From Bordetella parapertussis (GTDB taxonomy: Bacteria > Pseudomonadota > Gammaproteobacteria > Burkholderiales > Burkholderiaceae_B), in assembly GCA_945897365.1 (NCBI GenBank), contig CAMDFD010000005.1:112103-176102 (forward strand): 64,000 nucleotides of DNA, written 5' to 3'. Numbering within the stretch: the first letter of the stretch is position 1; each line of letters opens with the position of its first letter. A program made the position numbers and the translations under genes. Shown one piece after another: positions 1 to 8,894 of this stretch. The notes under the pieces are model-generated. The model saw nothing but the letters and a program-made list of their open reading frames with translations, did not search any database and was not told the DNA's origin.

Positions 1-68
1 TGGCCAGGCAAAATCAAATCTGTGTTGATGTCGTGGCCATAGCGATGCACTGATACGGATTTTTTCAT
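1..68 (-). CDS. 3-isopropylmalate dehydratase small-subunit-like protein (LeuD family), N-terminal fragment
   Basis: Only the first 22 codons lie in the window; the gene runs off the left edge. They encode MKKSVSVHRYGHDINTDLILPG, matching the N-terminal swivelling-domain signature of LeuD/homoaconitase small subunits (Y-G-x-x-x-N-T-D-x-I-x-P). The ATG overlaps the TGA of the upstream large-subunit gene (ATGA), typical of translationally coupled dehydratase subunits. Family members pair with the [4Fe-4S] large subunit to isomerise 2-/3-isopropylmalate or related alkylmalates. Substrate cannot be told from this fragment. Confidence 0.8.
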   Translation of the reverse strand, partial: MKKSVSVHRYGHDINTDLILPG

Positions 69-1366
69 ATCTGTGGCTCCAGCAGGAGGAGCGCAGGATC
101 ACAAATCTCTCCTTTTACGGCCGCTGCTGCGGCGACCCAGGCGTTGGCTAAAAAGACTTGCGAATCAACATGTCCCATTCTGCCTCGAAAATTTCGATTG
201 GTGGTGGCAACGGCGGTCTCGCCTGCAGCCAAGATTCCCATATGTCCTCCAAAACAGGCGCCGCAGGTTGGCATTGAAACAAACGCACCAGCTCTGGCAA
301 AGATATCGAGCAATCCTTCTTGACTGGCTTGTCGATAGATCTTGTTGGTGGCAGGAACAATCACCAGTCTGACCTCTGCTTTGACATCGTGATGACGCAA
401 GATGCTTGCAGCTTGTCTGAGATCGGTCATCGTACCGTTTGAGCAGTTGCCGATATAGACTTGGTCCACTTTTGTGCCAAGTAATTCCGTGAGTGATTTG
501 CAATTGTCGGGAGAGGGGGGCGCTGCGAGGACAGGTTGCAACGTATCGAGCGCGATATGGATCACGCTTTGATATTTCGCATCAGGATCTGGGTAAACCG
601 GTGAATGCAGTTGCCATCCCGAACGTTCGATAAAGTCTTTAACTTGTTCATCAAACTCAAAAACACATGTCTCCGCGCCTGCTTCAACCGTCATATTTGC
701 GATGGCAAAGCGTTCGTCAATATTGAGATTGCCCAGGCCAGACCCGCCGAACTCAAGCGCAGTGTTGAGAGCGCCATCACAGCCAATCTGTCCGATGATT
801 GACAGAATGATGTCTTTGCCCGTCACATAAGGTTTAGGTTTTCCGGTAAGTTCAATCCTGATTGAGGGAGGAACCTTGACCCACAGCTCCCCAGTGGCTA
901 AGACTGCCGCGAGATCCGTGGATCCAAAACCCATGCCTGAGGCATTTAAGGCCCCAGCTGTGCAGGTATGAGAGTCCGCCCCAAACACAAGTCCTCCTGG
1001 TCCGATTAAGCCAATCTCTGGCAGCAGAGCATGTTCGATACCACCACGCCCGGAGTCATACAGGTGCTTGATACCCATTTCACGGGAGAGCGTTTTCAGC
1101 ATGCTCACAGAGTTTGCGCTAGTCACGTCTTTGGGCGGATAAAAGTGATCCGTCACGATGACGACTTGATCGGGATGCGCAACTCTTTTAACACCCATCA
1201 GCTTGAGCTGCGCTGCAGTGATTGTGCCACTCGTATCATTTAAAAGAACGACGTCTGGCACGATGACGGCGATATCGCCTGAGCGTATATTTTTTTCCTG
1301 ACTATGCGCGGCGTAAATTTTTTCCGACATCGTCATGGACGTTGAGGATTGTGAAGAGTGGCTCAT
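65..1366 (-). CDS. 3-isopropylmalate dehydratase / homoaconitase large-subunit-like protein (LeuC family)
   Basis: A 433-residue aconitase-family large subunit catalysing stereospecific dehydration/hydration of an alkylmalate with a [4Fe-4S] cluster. Visible signatures are GADSHTCTAGA, the first cluster cysteine in IGNCSNGTMTDLR and the other two in PTCGACFGGHMG. The CGACxGGHMG form is that of the shorter homoaconitase/LeuC2-type enzymes rather than classical LeuC (about 466 residues). The frame is open to 1447, but ATG at 1366 with GGAT upstream, or the MTMSEKI methionines at 1336/1330, are better starts. It overlaps the leuD-like gene by 4 nt. No leuA or leuB is nearby, so a role in leucine synthesis is not established; citramalate- or dimethylmalate-type substrates are possible. 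Confidence 0.85.
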   Translation of the reverse strand: MSHSSQSSTSMTMSEKIYAAHSQEKNIRSGDIAVIVPDVVLLNDTSGTITAAQLKLMGVKRVAHPDQVVIVTDHFYPPKDVTSANSVSMLKTLSREMGIKHLYDSGRGGIEHALLPEIGLIGPGGLVFGADSHTCTAGALNASGMGFGSTDLAAVLATGELWVKVPPSIRIELTGKPKPYVTGKDIILSIIGQIGCDGALNTALEFGGSGLGNLNIDERFAIANMTVEAGAETCVFEFDEQVKDFIERSGWQLHSPVYPDPDAKYQSVIHIALDTLQPVLAAPPSPDNCKSLTELLGTKVDQVYIGNCSNGTMTDLRQAASILRHHDVKAEVRLVIVPATNKIYRQASQEGLLDIFARAGAFVSMPTCGACFGGHMGILAAGETAVATTNRNFRGRMGHVDSQVFLANAWVAAAAAVKGEICDPALLLLEPQI

Positions 1367-1507
1367 AAGGATCCAGTGTAACGATATGTGCACATTAATA
1401 TAAAACATAAGTGTTGTACACTTTTTGAACATTAATGAAGTCATCAAAAAAATAATATTTATTCTGTTGAGCAGCAGTTGTTGACATCAATCAAAGGTTA
1501 GGCTTTC

Positions 1508-2698
1508 ATGCATGAAATTATCTGCCCCCATTGCAGTAAAGCGTTCAAAATCGATGAGGCGGGATACGCTGACATCCTCAAACAAGTGCGCGATGGCGAG
1601 TTTGAGCAGCAGTTGCACGATCGGTTGGAGCTGGCGGAGCAGGAGAAACGTAATGCGGTCGCACTCGCTGAGGCCAAGCTTGCCAATGCTTCGCAGCAGG
1701 CAGCTGCGGCCAAGGATGCGGAGATTCAGGCCCTGAAATCAAAACTCGAAGCCGGTGGAATGGCTCAGCAGCTTGCGATCGCTCAGGCGCTCGCAAGTGT
1801 TGAAAAAGAGCGCGATGCACTCAAGAATGGTCTGGAGCGATCGCAGCTTGAGAAAGCGCTCGCAGAAAAATCTCTCAAGGATAAATACGAAACGCAACTT
1901 AAGGATCGCGACGATGCGATCGAGCGCCTGCGGGACATGAAGGCGCGTCTGTCTACAAAAATGGTAGGTGAGACCCTAGAGCAGCATTGCGAGACGGAAT
2001 TCAACCGGATTCGTGCCACGGCGTTTCCAAGAGCGTATTTCGAGAAAGACAACGACGCTCGCTCCGGTAGTAAGGGCGACTTTATTTTTCGTGATGCAGA
2101 TGAAGCGGGCACAGAGATTGTGTCCATCATGTTTGAAATGAAAAACGAAAGCGACTTGACGGTGACCAAGAGTAAAAATGAGGATTTTCTCAAGGAGCTC
2201 GACAAGGATCGCAATGAAAAGGGTTGTGAGTATGCGGTGATGGTTTCTTTACTCGAGCCTGACAACGAGTTTTACAACACGGGGATCGTAGATATGTTTT
2301 ATCGCTACCCCAAGATGTATATCGTGCGCCCTCAGTTTTTTATTCCAATCATTACGCTGCTGCGCAACGCAGCGATGAATTCGATGAAATACAAGACTGA
2401 ACTGGCGCTGGTCAAGGCTCAAAGCGTCGATATTACGAATTTTGAAAACGAACTCGAGACATTTAAGAGCGCGTTTGCAAGAAACTACGATCTGGCGTCA
2501 CAGCGGTTTCAAAAGGCGATTGACGAAATTGATAAATCGATCGATCATCTGCAAAAGACTAAAGAGGCTTTGCTCGGCACAGATCGTAATCTGCGCCTCG
2601 CGAACGACAAGGCGCAGGATGTGACGATAAAAAAGCTCACGCGAGGCAACCCGACGATGGCGGCGAAGTTTGCGGAGTTAAAGGAGGAGGGAAAATGA
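1508..2698 (+). CDS. DUF2130 domain-containing protein
   Basis: 396 residues. The N-terminus carries a CPHC pair (residues 6-9) resembling half a zinc ribbon. A long charged, heptad-like coiled coil follows (about residues 25-155, many E/K/A/L), then the globular DUF2130 domain (about 160-340, with MVGETLEQHCETEFNRIRA and the conserved FEMKNE stretch). This domain is distantly nuclease-like (PD-(D/E)XK-type folds have been proposed), and a second helical tail ends the protein. Length and order match the family. No function is established. It stands alone, divergent from the dehydratase genes and convergent with the Bug gene. Start: ATG preceded by AAAGGTTAGG. Confidence 0.85.
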   Translation: MHEIICPHCSKAFKIDEAGYADILKQVRDGEFEQQLHDRLELAEQEKRNAVALAEAKLANASQQAAAAKDAEIQALKSKLEAGGMAQQLAIAQALASVEKERDALKNGLERSQLEKALAEKSLKDKYETQLKDRDDAIERLRDMKARLSTKMVGETLEQHCETEFNRIRATAFPRAYFEKDNDARSGSKGDFIFRDADEAGTEIVSIMFEMKNESDLTVTKSKNEDFLKELDKDRNEKGCEYAVMVSLLEPDNEFYNTGIVDMFYRYPKMYIVRPQFFIPIITLLRNAAMNSMKYKTELALVKAQSVDITNFENELETFKSAFARNYDLASQRFQKAIDEIDKSIDHLQKTKEALLGTDRNLRLANDKAQDVTIKKLTRGNPTMAAKFAELKEEGK

Positions 2699-2711
2699 AG
2701 TGGGGAGTAAA

Positions 2712-3731
2712 TTAATTTGCTTTCAAACCCGCCACATCAACAACACGCTTCCATTTTTGAGTTTCTTCGGTCATAAACTTTACAAAATCAGCCGTGCTGG
2801 TTTTGTCAGCTTCGAGTCCGCTTTGTGCAAGCTGGTTTTGAAAGTTCTGATCAGAGGAAAGTTTACTGATCGCGTTGCTTAATTTCGTGACGATTGGATT
2901 CGGTGTGCCAGCAGGCGCTAGAACAGCGAACCAAGTCCCAGCATAATATGAGGGCAGTCCAGCTTCGGAAAAAGTTGGTACGTTCGGCAAAGCCTTGGAG
3001 CGCTGCTCTCCTGCAATAGCGATCGCACGGATTTTACCTCCCTCCACTAATGGTCTTGAACTAGGAACGCTATCGAAGATGACTTCGATTTGTCCGCCCA
3101 TGAGATCGTTAAGCGCGTTGGCGCCTCCTTTATAGGGGATATGTTCTAGCTTGACTGCCGCGGTGAGTTTGAAAAGCTCACCTGCCAAATGACCTGAGGA
3201 GCCCGTTCCTGCCGAGCCATATCGAACGGCGCCGGGTTTGGCTTTGGCATACGTGATCAGTTCAGTCACGGTTTTAGGTTCGAATTTGGGGTTAGTGACG
3301 AGCAAGACTGGCGCAGTTGCAACCATCTTGATTGGTGTGAGATCCTTTAAAGGATCGTAACTCATGTTTGGATAAATGCTTGGGTTACTCGTGAGCCCCG
3401 GAAAACCTGCTAACAATGTATAGCCGTCTGGTTTGGCTTTGGCGACATAATTGGCACCGATATTTCCATTTGCGCCTGCACGATTTTCAACGACGACTGC
3501 TACGCCAAGAATTGCGCTTAGACCGACACCAAATTTTCTCATGACGACATCAGCGGCACCGCCTGCACTAAAAGCGACAACTAAAGTGATTGGACGGTCG
3601 GGATACGCGGCCTGTGCGCTGGTCACAGTTGCAGCAGGGGCGGCGTAGACGCCCGCACTGAAGGCGCCGAGTACGCATGTATAACTGAACTTAAGGATAG
3701 CGCGTCTGATGTTGTTCTGTGATGCATTCAT
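2712..3731 (-). CDS. Bug/TctC family periplasmic solute-binding protein
   Basis: 339 residues, with an N-terminal export signal (hydrophobic stretch about 12-31, processing probably before AYPDRPITLVV). Family hallmarks are YPDRPITLVVAFSAGGAADV, ENRAGANGNIGA, KPDGYTLL and GSAGTGSSGHLAGELF. These proteins bind carboxylates or other small organic acids and feed TctAB-type permeases, or act in sensing. No permease lies next to it, so it is an orphan receptor, as is common in Burkholderiales. The ATG has AAGGA upstream. It lies 37 nt downstream of the CMD-like gene in the same direction, suggesting co-transcription. Confidence 0.9.
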   Translation of the reverse strand: MNASQNNIRRAILKFSYTCVLGAFSAGVYAAPAATVTSAQAAYPDRPITLVVAFSAGGAADVVMRKFGVGLSAILGVAVVVENRAGANGNIGANYVAKAKPDGYTLLAGFPGLTSNPSIYPNMSYDPLKDLTPIKMVATAPVLLVTNPKFEPKTVTELITYAKAKPGAVRYGSAGTGSSGHLAGELFKLTAAVKLEHIPYKGGANALNDLMGGQIEVIFDSVPSSRPLVEGGKIRAIAIAGEQRSKALPNVPTFSEAGLPSYYAGTWFAVLAPAGTPNPIVTKLSNAISKLSSDQNFQNQLAQSGLEADKTSTADFVKFMTEETQKWKRVVDVAGLKAN

Positions 3732-3768
3732 TTTAATTTTTCCTTAAAAATTGATTTAAAAATTACGA

Positions 3769-4521
3769 TTAGTCAGTCCAGCCTTCTGCTTTGAGTTCGT
3801 GATAAATCTTGTGTGCGACGACAAAACTGGCTTCGGCGTTATAGAGTCCGCCATAGATGCCTGAGAGAAAGAAAATCTCTGCAATTCTTTTTTTAGTGAC
3901 CCCACCCAGTAGTGCGCTTCTAGTGTGACGACCGATCGCGCCATGCTGAGCGGTAGCCGAGGCGATTGCCAGGCAAATTTGGCTGCGCAAGGGTGCTGAA
4001 AAATATGGGCGAGCCCAAACGTTGCCAAAACAAAACTCGTGCGTCAGGTCATTAAAGATGTTTTCGAAGGCATCACATTTTTCTAGAGCGATATCGATAG
4101 ACTCTGCGCCGAATAGACGTCGGCGTATTGCGAGTCCATCATCAATGCGCTCGCTGCAGGTTGTTGCGGCTGGTTGAAAATTGTCAACGTTCTTTTGCAT
4201 ATCGTTAAGCTTGCCTTCGGCTTCGAGCTCTTTAAAGGTTTGTGCGGCAATTTTGAATGAAGCCAGAGACGGATATACACCGCTATAGCAATAGAGTTGC
4301 ACCAGCATTTCTGCGATATCTGTGCGCCCCAGGCCGGCCTCCACACATTTCACGACATGCTTTGCGACGAAATCTAATTGCAAGTTGGCTGAAACCATCG
4401 CTAGCGTTAACAATGCTAGTGTCGGAGGATCCATTTCAAGGTTTTTTTCATTAACCTTCGAATGAAAGACTTGTTCAAGCTTGTTAGACTCAACTAAAAA
4501 ATAGTCCTCGTCCTGCTTCAT
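3769..4521 (-). CDS. Carboxymuconolactone decarboxylase (CMD) family protein, two repeats
   Basis: 250 residues with two CMD/AhpD-type helical repeats: one around residues 30-95 (LDFVAKHVVKCVEAGLGR followed by an LVQLYCYSGVYPSLASF helix) and one around 170-240 (a TRSALLGGVTKKRIAEIFF helix followed by LSGIYGGLYNAEASF). Family members decarboxylate 4-carboxymuconolactone or act as alkylhydroperoxidases. The AhpD CxxC redox pair is not visible, so a peroxidase role is unlikely. The exact reaction is unknown. It is followed by a Bug binding protein and preceded by a LysR regulator, all on the minus strand, which suggests a small regulated catabolic unit. The start ATG at 4521 lacks a strong ribosome-binding site. 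Confidence 0.75.
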   Translation of the reverse strand: MKQDEDYFLVESNKLEQVFHSKVNEKNLEMDPPTLALLTLAMVSANLQLDFVAKHVVKCVEAGLGRTDIAEMLVQLYCYSGVYPSLASFKIAAQTFKELEAEGKLNDMQKNVDNFQPAATTCSERIDDGLAIRRRLFGAESIDIALEKCDAFENIFNDLTHEFCFGNVWARPYFSAPLRSQICLAIASATAQHGAIGRHTRSALLGGVTKKRIAEIFFLSGIYGGLYNAEASFVVAHKIYHELKAEGWTD

Positions 4522-4632
4522 GGGGATGCTCGCTTTGGTTGTGAGACCGTAATTTATGCTGCAGAAAAATTATTTCCTGACCGAGCGTAGAGCCCGCCGT
4601 GCATCTTCGCCAGAGTAAAAACCAACTGCGCC

Positions 4633-5559
4633 TTAAGTTTTAGTTAACACCGTGGCGTTCCATTTTCCATCACGAACCAGTTTTTTAACGACATCAATGA
4701 GCACCGTTTTAGCCACACTCGCGGTCGGCGACATTTCCTTTTCGGGTAGTGTCACAAGGAAATTTTGGAGATGAGCTTGTGGATCAATCAGCCGGGTCAC
4801 GTTCAATCCTATCGAGAGCGCGCGCGCGGTGACCGCACTTTGTTGGACAGAAACTCCATGCCCGGAGCGGACTAGTTCGAGGAGGAACGACAGTGAGTCG
4901 ACTTCAGTGATTGCTGAGGGTGACAGACCAATTTGCGCGAAACACGCATCTAACACGCGCCTGAACCCATGGCGTCTGCTGGGCAAGATCAAGGGAAGGT
5001 CAACGACTTGTTGCAAGCTCAAACCATCTGGTGGTGCACTGATTTCAAAGTAAGGAGAGTAGAGTGCAAAGAGTCCTTCGGCGAGGAGTGGTGTGATTTC
5101 CCAAGAGTAGGCGGACTCGATTTCGAACAAGACGGCGAGATCGAGTTGCCTTAAGTTGAGCATATTGGAGAGATAGCCAGAGAATGACTCTACGATGTGT
5201 ACCTCTACCTCTGGGTATCTAGATTTCATTGCCTCAAAAAAGGGCATGGCGAGTGCCGAGATCGTTGCGGGTGTTAACCCTATGCTGACACGACCTGTGA
5301 TTTGCATTCTTTGGGCGATGCTGACGGCATCGTCCGCGTGGCGCAAGACGAGTTGTGCACTGCGATAAAAGACCGAGCCAGCCTCGGTGAGTTTGGTGCC
5401 AGAGGAGCTTCTGTGCAACAAGATGACACCCAGTTCACTCTCTAATTTAGTGATCTGCTGACTAAGGGCGGCAGTGGCGATATCAAGCTCGATTGCGGCT
5501 TTACCCATGCTGCCTAAATCAACAATTCGCAAAAAGTAGCGTAGTTGTCTTAGCTCCAA
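4633..5559 (-). CDS. LysR-family transcriptional regulator
   Basis: 308 residues from a TTG start. The N-terminal winged helix-turn-helix reads MELRQLRYFLRIVDLGSMGK, with the recognition region AALSQQITKLESELGVILLHR, followed by the C-terminal effector-binding domain (about 95-300). The TTG at 5559 was chosen because AAAGGAG lies exactly 6 nt upstream and the resulting protein has the canonical LysR N-terminus; upstream in-frame ATG (5595) and TTG (5640) have no comparable site. It is divergent from the liv operon at 5794 across 234 bp, so it is the likely regulator of that operon. It may also read into the CMD/Bug genes downstream. Confidence 0.9.
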   Translation of the reverse strand: MELRQLRYFLRIVDLGSMGKAAIELDIATAALSQQITKLESELGVILLHRSSSGTKLTEAGSVFYRSAQLVLRHADDAVSIAQRMQITGRVSIGLTPATISALAMPFFEAMKSRYPEVEVHIVESFSGYLSNMLNLRQLDLAVLFEIESAYSWEITPLLAEGLFALYSPYFEISAPPDGLSLQQVVDLPLILPSRRHGFRRVLDACFAQIGLSPSAITEVDSLSFLLELVRSGHGVSVQQSAVTARALSIGLNVTRLIDPQAHLQNFLVTLPEKEMSPTASVAKTVLIDVVKKLVRDGKWNATVLTKT

Positions 5560-5793
5560 GTTGAACTCCTTTTGTACCCCTACTATAGAGGTCATCGACG
5601 CTGCTCTGCAATGCTTTCTTGTGTCGGCGTGCAATTCCAAATAGTGGTCTAGTCGAATAATTTGTTGACGCTTAATTTTTGTTGGACTAAGTTGAAGTGG
5701 TCGTAAGTTGTAGGATGGTCTGCTTGAAAGCAGTACAGCCTGCGTGAGTCAATGAAACTAAGTTCCTTTACATTGCTTTAGGAGTACTTTGAA
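5560..5793. promoter_or_regulatory. Divergent regulatory region between lysR-type gene and liv operon
   Basis: A 234-bp gene-free interval between divergent start codons. It contains an inverted repeat CTGCTT-ga-AAGCAG at 5720-5733, suited in size to a LysR-type operator, and a TTGACG hexamer at 5665-5670 that could be a -35 element. AGGAG at 5780-5784 is the ribosome-binding site of the first liv gene. The operator assignment is inferred from position and symmetry only. Confidence 0.45.
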
Positions 5794-6963
5794 ATGCTCA
5801 ATAAACTGAAAGTCCTCGCCTGTGTGGCAGCTCTCGCGCTGAGTTCGGGGGTCAGCGCACAGCAAGAATTAAAGATTGGCGGTATTGGCTCTCTCTCAGG
5901 CGGTGGTACAGCTTGGGGTATCGCTCTGCAGCGCGGTGTGCAAATGGCTGTTGACGAGGTTAATGCTGCGGGTGGTCTCAAAATCGGAGACAAGACTTAT
6001 AAACCCAAGCTGGTGATGTTTGACGATCAGTACACTGCGGCAGGTGGACGCTTAGCAGCCGATCGACTGATTAATAATGAAAAAATTAAATTCATTATTG
6101 GTCCGGTTGGTTCGCCTTCGGTGTTGGGCGCGGTTGCGGTGACATCGCCTGCAAAAGTGCTGTTGTTATCAAATGGTTTTGCGCCATCTATTCTTAAAAA
6201 TGAGGCCAAGTCTCCCTATAACTTCCGTGCCATGAACAGTACGGTTGAATTTGGGCCTGCGATGGTCAAGTGGTATCGCGATCATTTTCCAAAGACAAAA
6301 AAGGTGGCTTTGATTGCGCCGAACGATGCTGTCGGTCAGGCGGTCGTGCCTCAGCTTGAGCAGTATTACCGCGACAATGGTTTTGAGGTCTGGAAAGAGT
6401 TGTATGACCGAGGTTCAAAAGAATTTACGCCCTTGCTGACACGTATGATGGCTCAAGGTGTCGATTTACTTGACCTGAACAGTAATGCTCCGGGAGAAGC
6501 TGGCTTGATCCTCAAGCAAGCGAAACAAGCTGGCTTTAAGGGCAAAATCTGGCAGGTTGGCGGTCCTTCAGTCGATGAGATTATGACGATTGGTGGTCCG
6601 TTAGCTGAGGGCTTTATTTCTCTGAACGTGTTCGACTTTAATACGCCAGAGGCTAAAAAGTTTGTTGCGACCTATCGTTCCAAGTATGGCGATGGTGTGA
6701 TCAACGCTCAGGCGCCTGGTTGGTACAACGCTGCATTAAATCTGTTTGAAGCGATGCGCCGTGCAGGCTCCCTTAATGTCGATCAGGTTCGCGACGCGCT
6801 CAAGAAGCTTGATGGTTACGATGCGGGTCTATTTGGTCCCGTCAAGTGGGGCGGTATGGGCGACTATGGGGTCGATCATCAGCTACTGCTGCGTTTCTGG
6901 ATCGTTGAAGTCAAAGACGGAAAGATCGTGACTCGGGCTGCGATCTCCCCAGAAAAACGATAA
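5794..6963 (+). CDS. Branched-chain-amino-acid-type ABC transporter substrate-binding protein
   Basis: 389 residues with a signal peptide (residues 1-22, cleavage after SGVSA) and a type I periplasmic-binding fold of the LivK/Leu-Ile-Val family: LKIGGIGSLSGGGTAWG at the mature N-terminus, then GAVAVTSPAKVLLLSNG and the second-lobe LILKQAKQAGFKGKIWQVGG. It captures the substrate in the periplasm for the LivHMGF complex encoded next. Proteins of this family also bind aromatic acids, amides and other compounds, so the ligand should be inferred from the enzymes downstream, not assumed to be leucine. The start has an AGGAG site 9 nt upstream. A hairpin follows the stop codon. Confidence 0.92.
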   Translation: MLNKLKVLACVAALALSSGVSAQQELKIGGIGSLSGGGTAWGIALQRGVQMAVDEVNAAGGLKIGDKTYKPKLVMFDDQYTAAGGRLAADRLINNEKIKFIIGPVGSPSVLGAVAVTSPAKVLLLSNGFAPSILKNEAKSPYNFRAMNSTVEFGPAMVKWYRDHFPKTKKVALIAPNDAVGQAVVPQLEQYYRDNGFEVWKELYDRGSKEFTPLLTRMMAQGVDLLDLNSNAPGEAGLILKQAKQAGFKGKIWQVGGPSVDEIMTIGGPLAEGFISLNVFDFNTPEAKKFVATYRSKYGDGVINAQAPGWYNAALNLFEAMRRAGSLNVDQVRDALKKLDGYDAGLFGPVKWGGMGDYGVDHQLLLRFWIVEVKDGKIVTRAAISPEKR

Positions 6964-6972
6964 GACTGGAAG

Positions 6973-7003
6973 TTGGGTTAGTCGAGATCTTCGGCTAACC
7001 CAA
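6973..7003 (+). terminator. Intercistronic hairpin between binding-protein and permease genes
   Basis: A perfect 9-bp inverted repeat TTGGGTTAG / CTAACCCAA, extendable through a T-G wobble and CGA/TCG to a 13-bp stem with a GATCT loop. It begins 9 nt after the binding-protein stop. A U-rich but interrupted stretch (TGTGTGTTTTGT) follows, so partial termination or 3'-end protection of the upstream message is more likely than full termination. Confidence 0.75.
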
Positions 7004-7030
7004 TGTGTGTTTTGTCTGGTAAGGATAGAT

Positions 7031-7897
7031 ATGTTTACATTGCCAATACTAAGCCAAGTGGTCGTCAATGGCCTGAGTCTGTCCGCAATCTATGTCTTAG
7101 TTGCACTCGGTTTCACCCTTTTGTTTGGCATCATGCGTGTCGTGAATTTTGCCCATGGGGCGTTTGCGATGTTGGGTGGTTATGCGCTTTTTTACGCCTA
7201 CGGTTCTTTCAAGCTTCCGTATGCTGTTGCAGTTTTTGGTTCAGCCTTTACCGTCGCTTGTTTTGGCTTGATTTTTGAAGTGTTGGTCTATCGCTGGTTC
7301 TACCAGAAAATGTTCCAAAGTATGATCGGACTGATGGGTCTGAACATGGCGATTGTCTTTACTAGCGTCATGATCTGGGATGTGAACGAACGCACCATCC
7401 CTGCGGCAGCTGCCGGTATTCTGAGTATAGGCGGTCTGACCATCCCGACTGATCGCCTAGTCATCATGGGCATCACGATCGTGGTACTTTCGGTGTTCTG
7501 GTTTTTTGTCACCAAGACAAGGCATGGCTTGGCGATGCGAGCGGCTTCGCAGGATGTAGATATAGCCGCCGCCCAAGGCATCAATACGACCTTTATCTAT
7601 CGTCTTGCCTTTTTTGTCGCGATTTTCATGACCGCACTTGCGGGTGGACTTTACGCCCAAACATACGCGCTCTCCCCATTTGTCGGCGAGCGTCCGCTGA
7701 TGGTTGCTTTCATTGTCGTCATTCTTGGCGGGATGGGCAGCATACCCGGTGCGGCCTTAGGTGGTGTGTTGCTTGGTATGGGTGAAAGCTTTTTATCGAC
7801 CTTTTATGGCGCCGCTGTTTCTTCGTTTGTTTCCTTCGGTGTTGTGGTCGCCTTACTGATCTTTAGACCGTGGGGGCTTCTTGGCAAACCTGAATAA
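7031..7897 (+). CDS. LivH-type ABC transporter permease
   Basis: 288 residues, highly hydrophobic with about eight membrane segments. Visible LivH signatures are LYVLVALGFTL-like AIYVLVALGFTLLFGIMRVVNFAHG near the N-terminus (shown here by its NFAHGAFAMLGGY part) and the cytoplasmic coupling region RHGLAMRAASQDVDIAAAQGI, which contacts the ATPases. VVILGGMGSIPGAALGGVLLG near the C-terminus is also typical. The ATG at 7031 was chosen because AAGGA lies 7 nt upstream; an earlier in-frame ATG at 7007 would add 8 residues within the spacer. It overlaps the next permease gene. Confidence 0.92.
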   Translation: MFTLPILSQVVVNGLSLSAIYVLVALGFTLLFGIMRVVNFAHGAFAMLGGYALFYAYGSFKLPYAVAVFGSAFTVACFGLIFEVLVYRWFYQKMFQSMIGLMGLNMAIVFTSVMIWDVNERTIPAAAAGILSIGGLTIPTDRLVIMGITIVVLSVFWFFVTKTRHGLAMRAASQDVDIAAAQGINTTFIYRLAFFVAIFMTALAGGLYAQTYALSPFVGERPLMVAFIVVILGGMGSIPGAALGGVLLGMGESFLSTFYGAAVSSFVSFGVVVALLIFRPWGLLGKPE

Positions 7898-8894
7898 TGC
7901 GTCGCGCAGCGATACTGGGAAACCATCCAAGGGCTTGATATTTGGAATGTCGGGATTTGCGTGTCTGTGCGCCGCACTCGCGATTCTGATTTTACTGATC
8001 TGGCCTCTGATATTCCAAAACAAGTTTTACATCACAATCGGTACGATGGTAGTGTTGTCTGCAATCGGTGCCACGAGTTTGAATTTGATCATCAGGACAG
8101 GGCATGTTTCTTTAGCGCATGCTGCCTTTATGGGGGTGGCCGCTTATACCTGTGTGCTCCTGCAGATGCGTCTGGGTATGCCTTTTGGTCTTGCACTGGT
8201 AGCAGGGTGTTTAGCCTCTGGACTATTGGCCCTGATATTGGGACCGATCGTGTTGCGACTCACTGGTAAATATTTTGTACTGGTCACCTTTTTGGTCGGT
8301 GAAATTATTCGTATGGTTTTTGTGGAATGGCAGAGTTTGACCGGTGGTGCCAATGGTATTCAAAATATACCGCCCGGACTGGAGATCATGAAGACTCCTA
8401 CCGGATTCTATTATTTTTCTCTTGGGGCCGCAGTGATTTGTGTGGGGATCACTTGGCGGATCCTGGCTTCTGAAATTGGCCGTGCCATGGACTCTGTTCG
8501 AGAGGCTGAAAAACTTGCTGAGTGTTCAGGTATTCCCGTCATCAAGCTCAAGATCACGATCTTTGTGATTGCTTGCACGCTTGTCGGCGTATATGGAATT
8601 TTACAAACGTATTTACTTCAGTTTATAGATCCCTCAGCATTCAACATGGAGGCTTCCCTCAATTTAGTGGTGATGAACGTGTTGGGCGGTATGTATTACT
8701 TGCTCGGCCCTGTTCTGGGCAGTACGTTTTTGGCGGCTTTGCCTGAATTGCTCAGGGGCTACGTGGATCTACAGCGTGTGATTTTTGGCGTGATTTTGAT
8801 CGTCGTGATGGCGGCTTTGCCAGGCGGAATTATTGGGCTGATGGAGGCGTTGCGTCGACTGGTACAAAAACTCACGTCAGGTAAATCATCATGA
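7881..8894 (+). CDS. LivM-type ABC transporter permease
   Basis: 337 residues with about nine to ten membrane helices. LivM hallmarks are SLNLIIRTGHVSLAHAAFMG, the conserved FLVGEIIR segment, the coupling loop MDSVREAEKLAECSGIPVIKLK and NVLGGMYYLLGPVLGSTFLA. It forms a heterodimeric channel with LivH. The start is uncertain: TTG at 7881 (GGGGG upstream, 17-nt overlap with livH) fits the operon packing, while an ATG at 7947 would shorten the N-terminal tail without losing the first membrane segment. It overlaps the following ATPase gene as ATGA. Confidence 0.9.
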   Translation: MANLNNASRSDTGKPSKGLIFGMSGFACLCAALAILILLIWPLIFQNKFYITIGTMVVLSAIGATSLNLIIRTGHVSLAHAAFMGVAAYTCVLLQMRLGMPFGLALVAGCLASGLLALILGPIVLRLTGKYFVLVTFLVGEIIRMVFVEWQSLTGGANGIQNIPPGLEIMKTPTGFYYFSLGAAVICVGITWRILASEIGRAMDSVREAEKLAECSGIPVIKLKITIFVIACTLVGVYGILQTYLLQFIDPSAFNMEASLNLVVMNVLGGMYYLLGPVLGSTFLAALPELLRGYVDLQRVIFGVILIVVMAALPGGIIGLMEALRRLVQKLTSGKSS

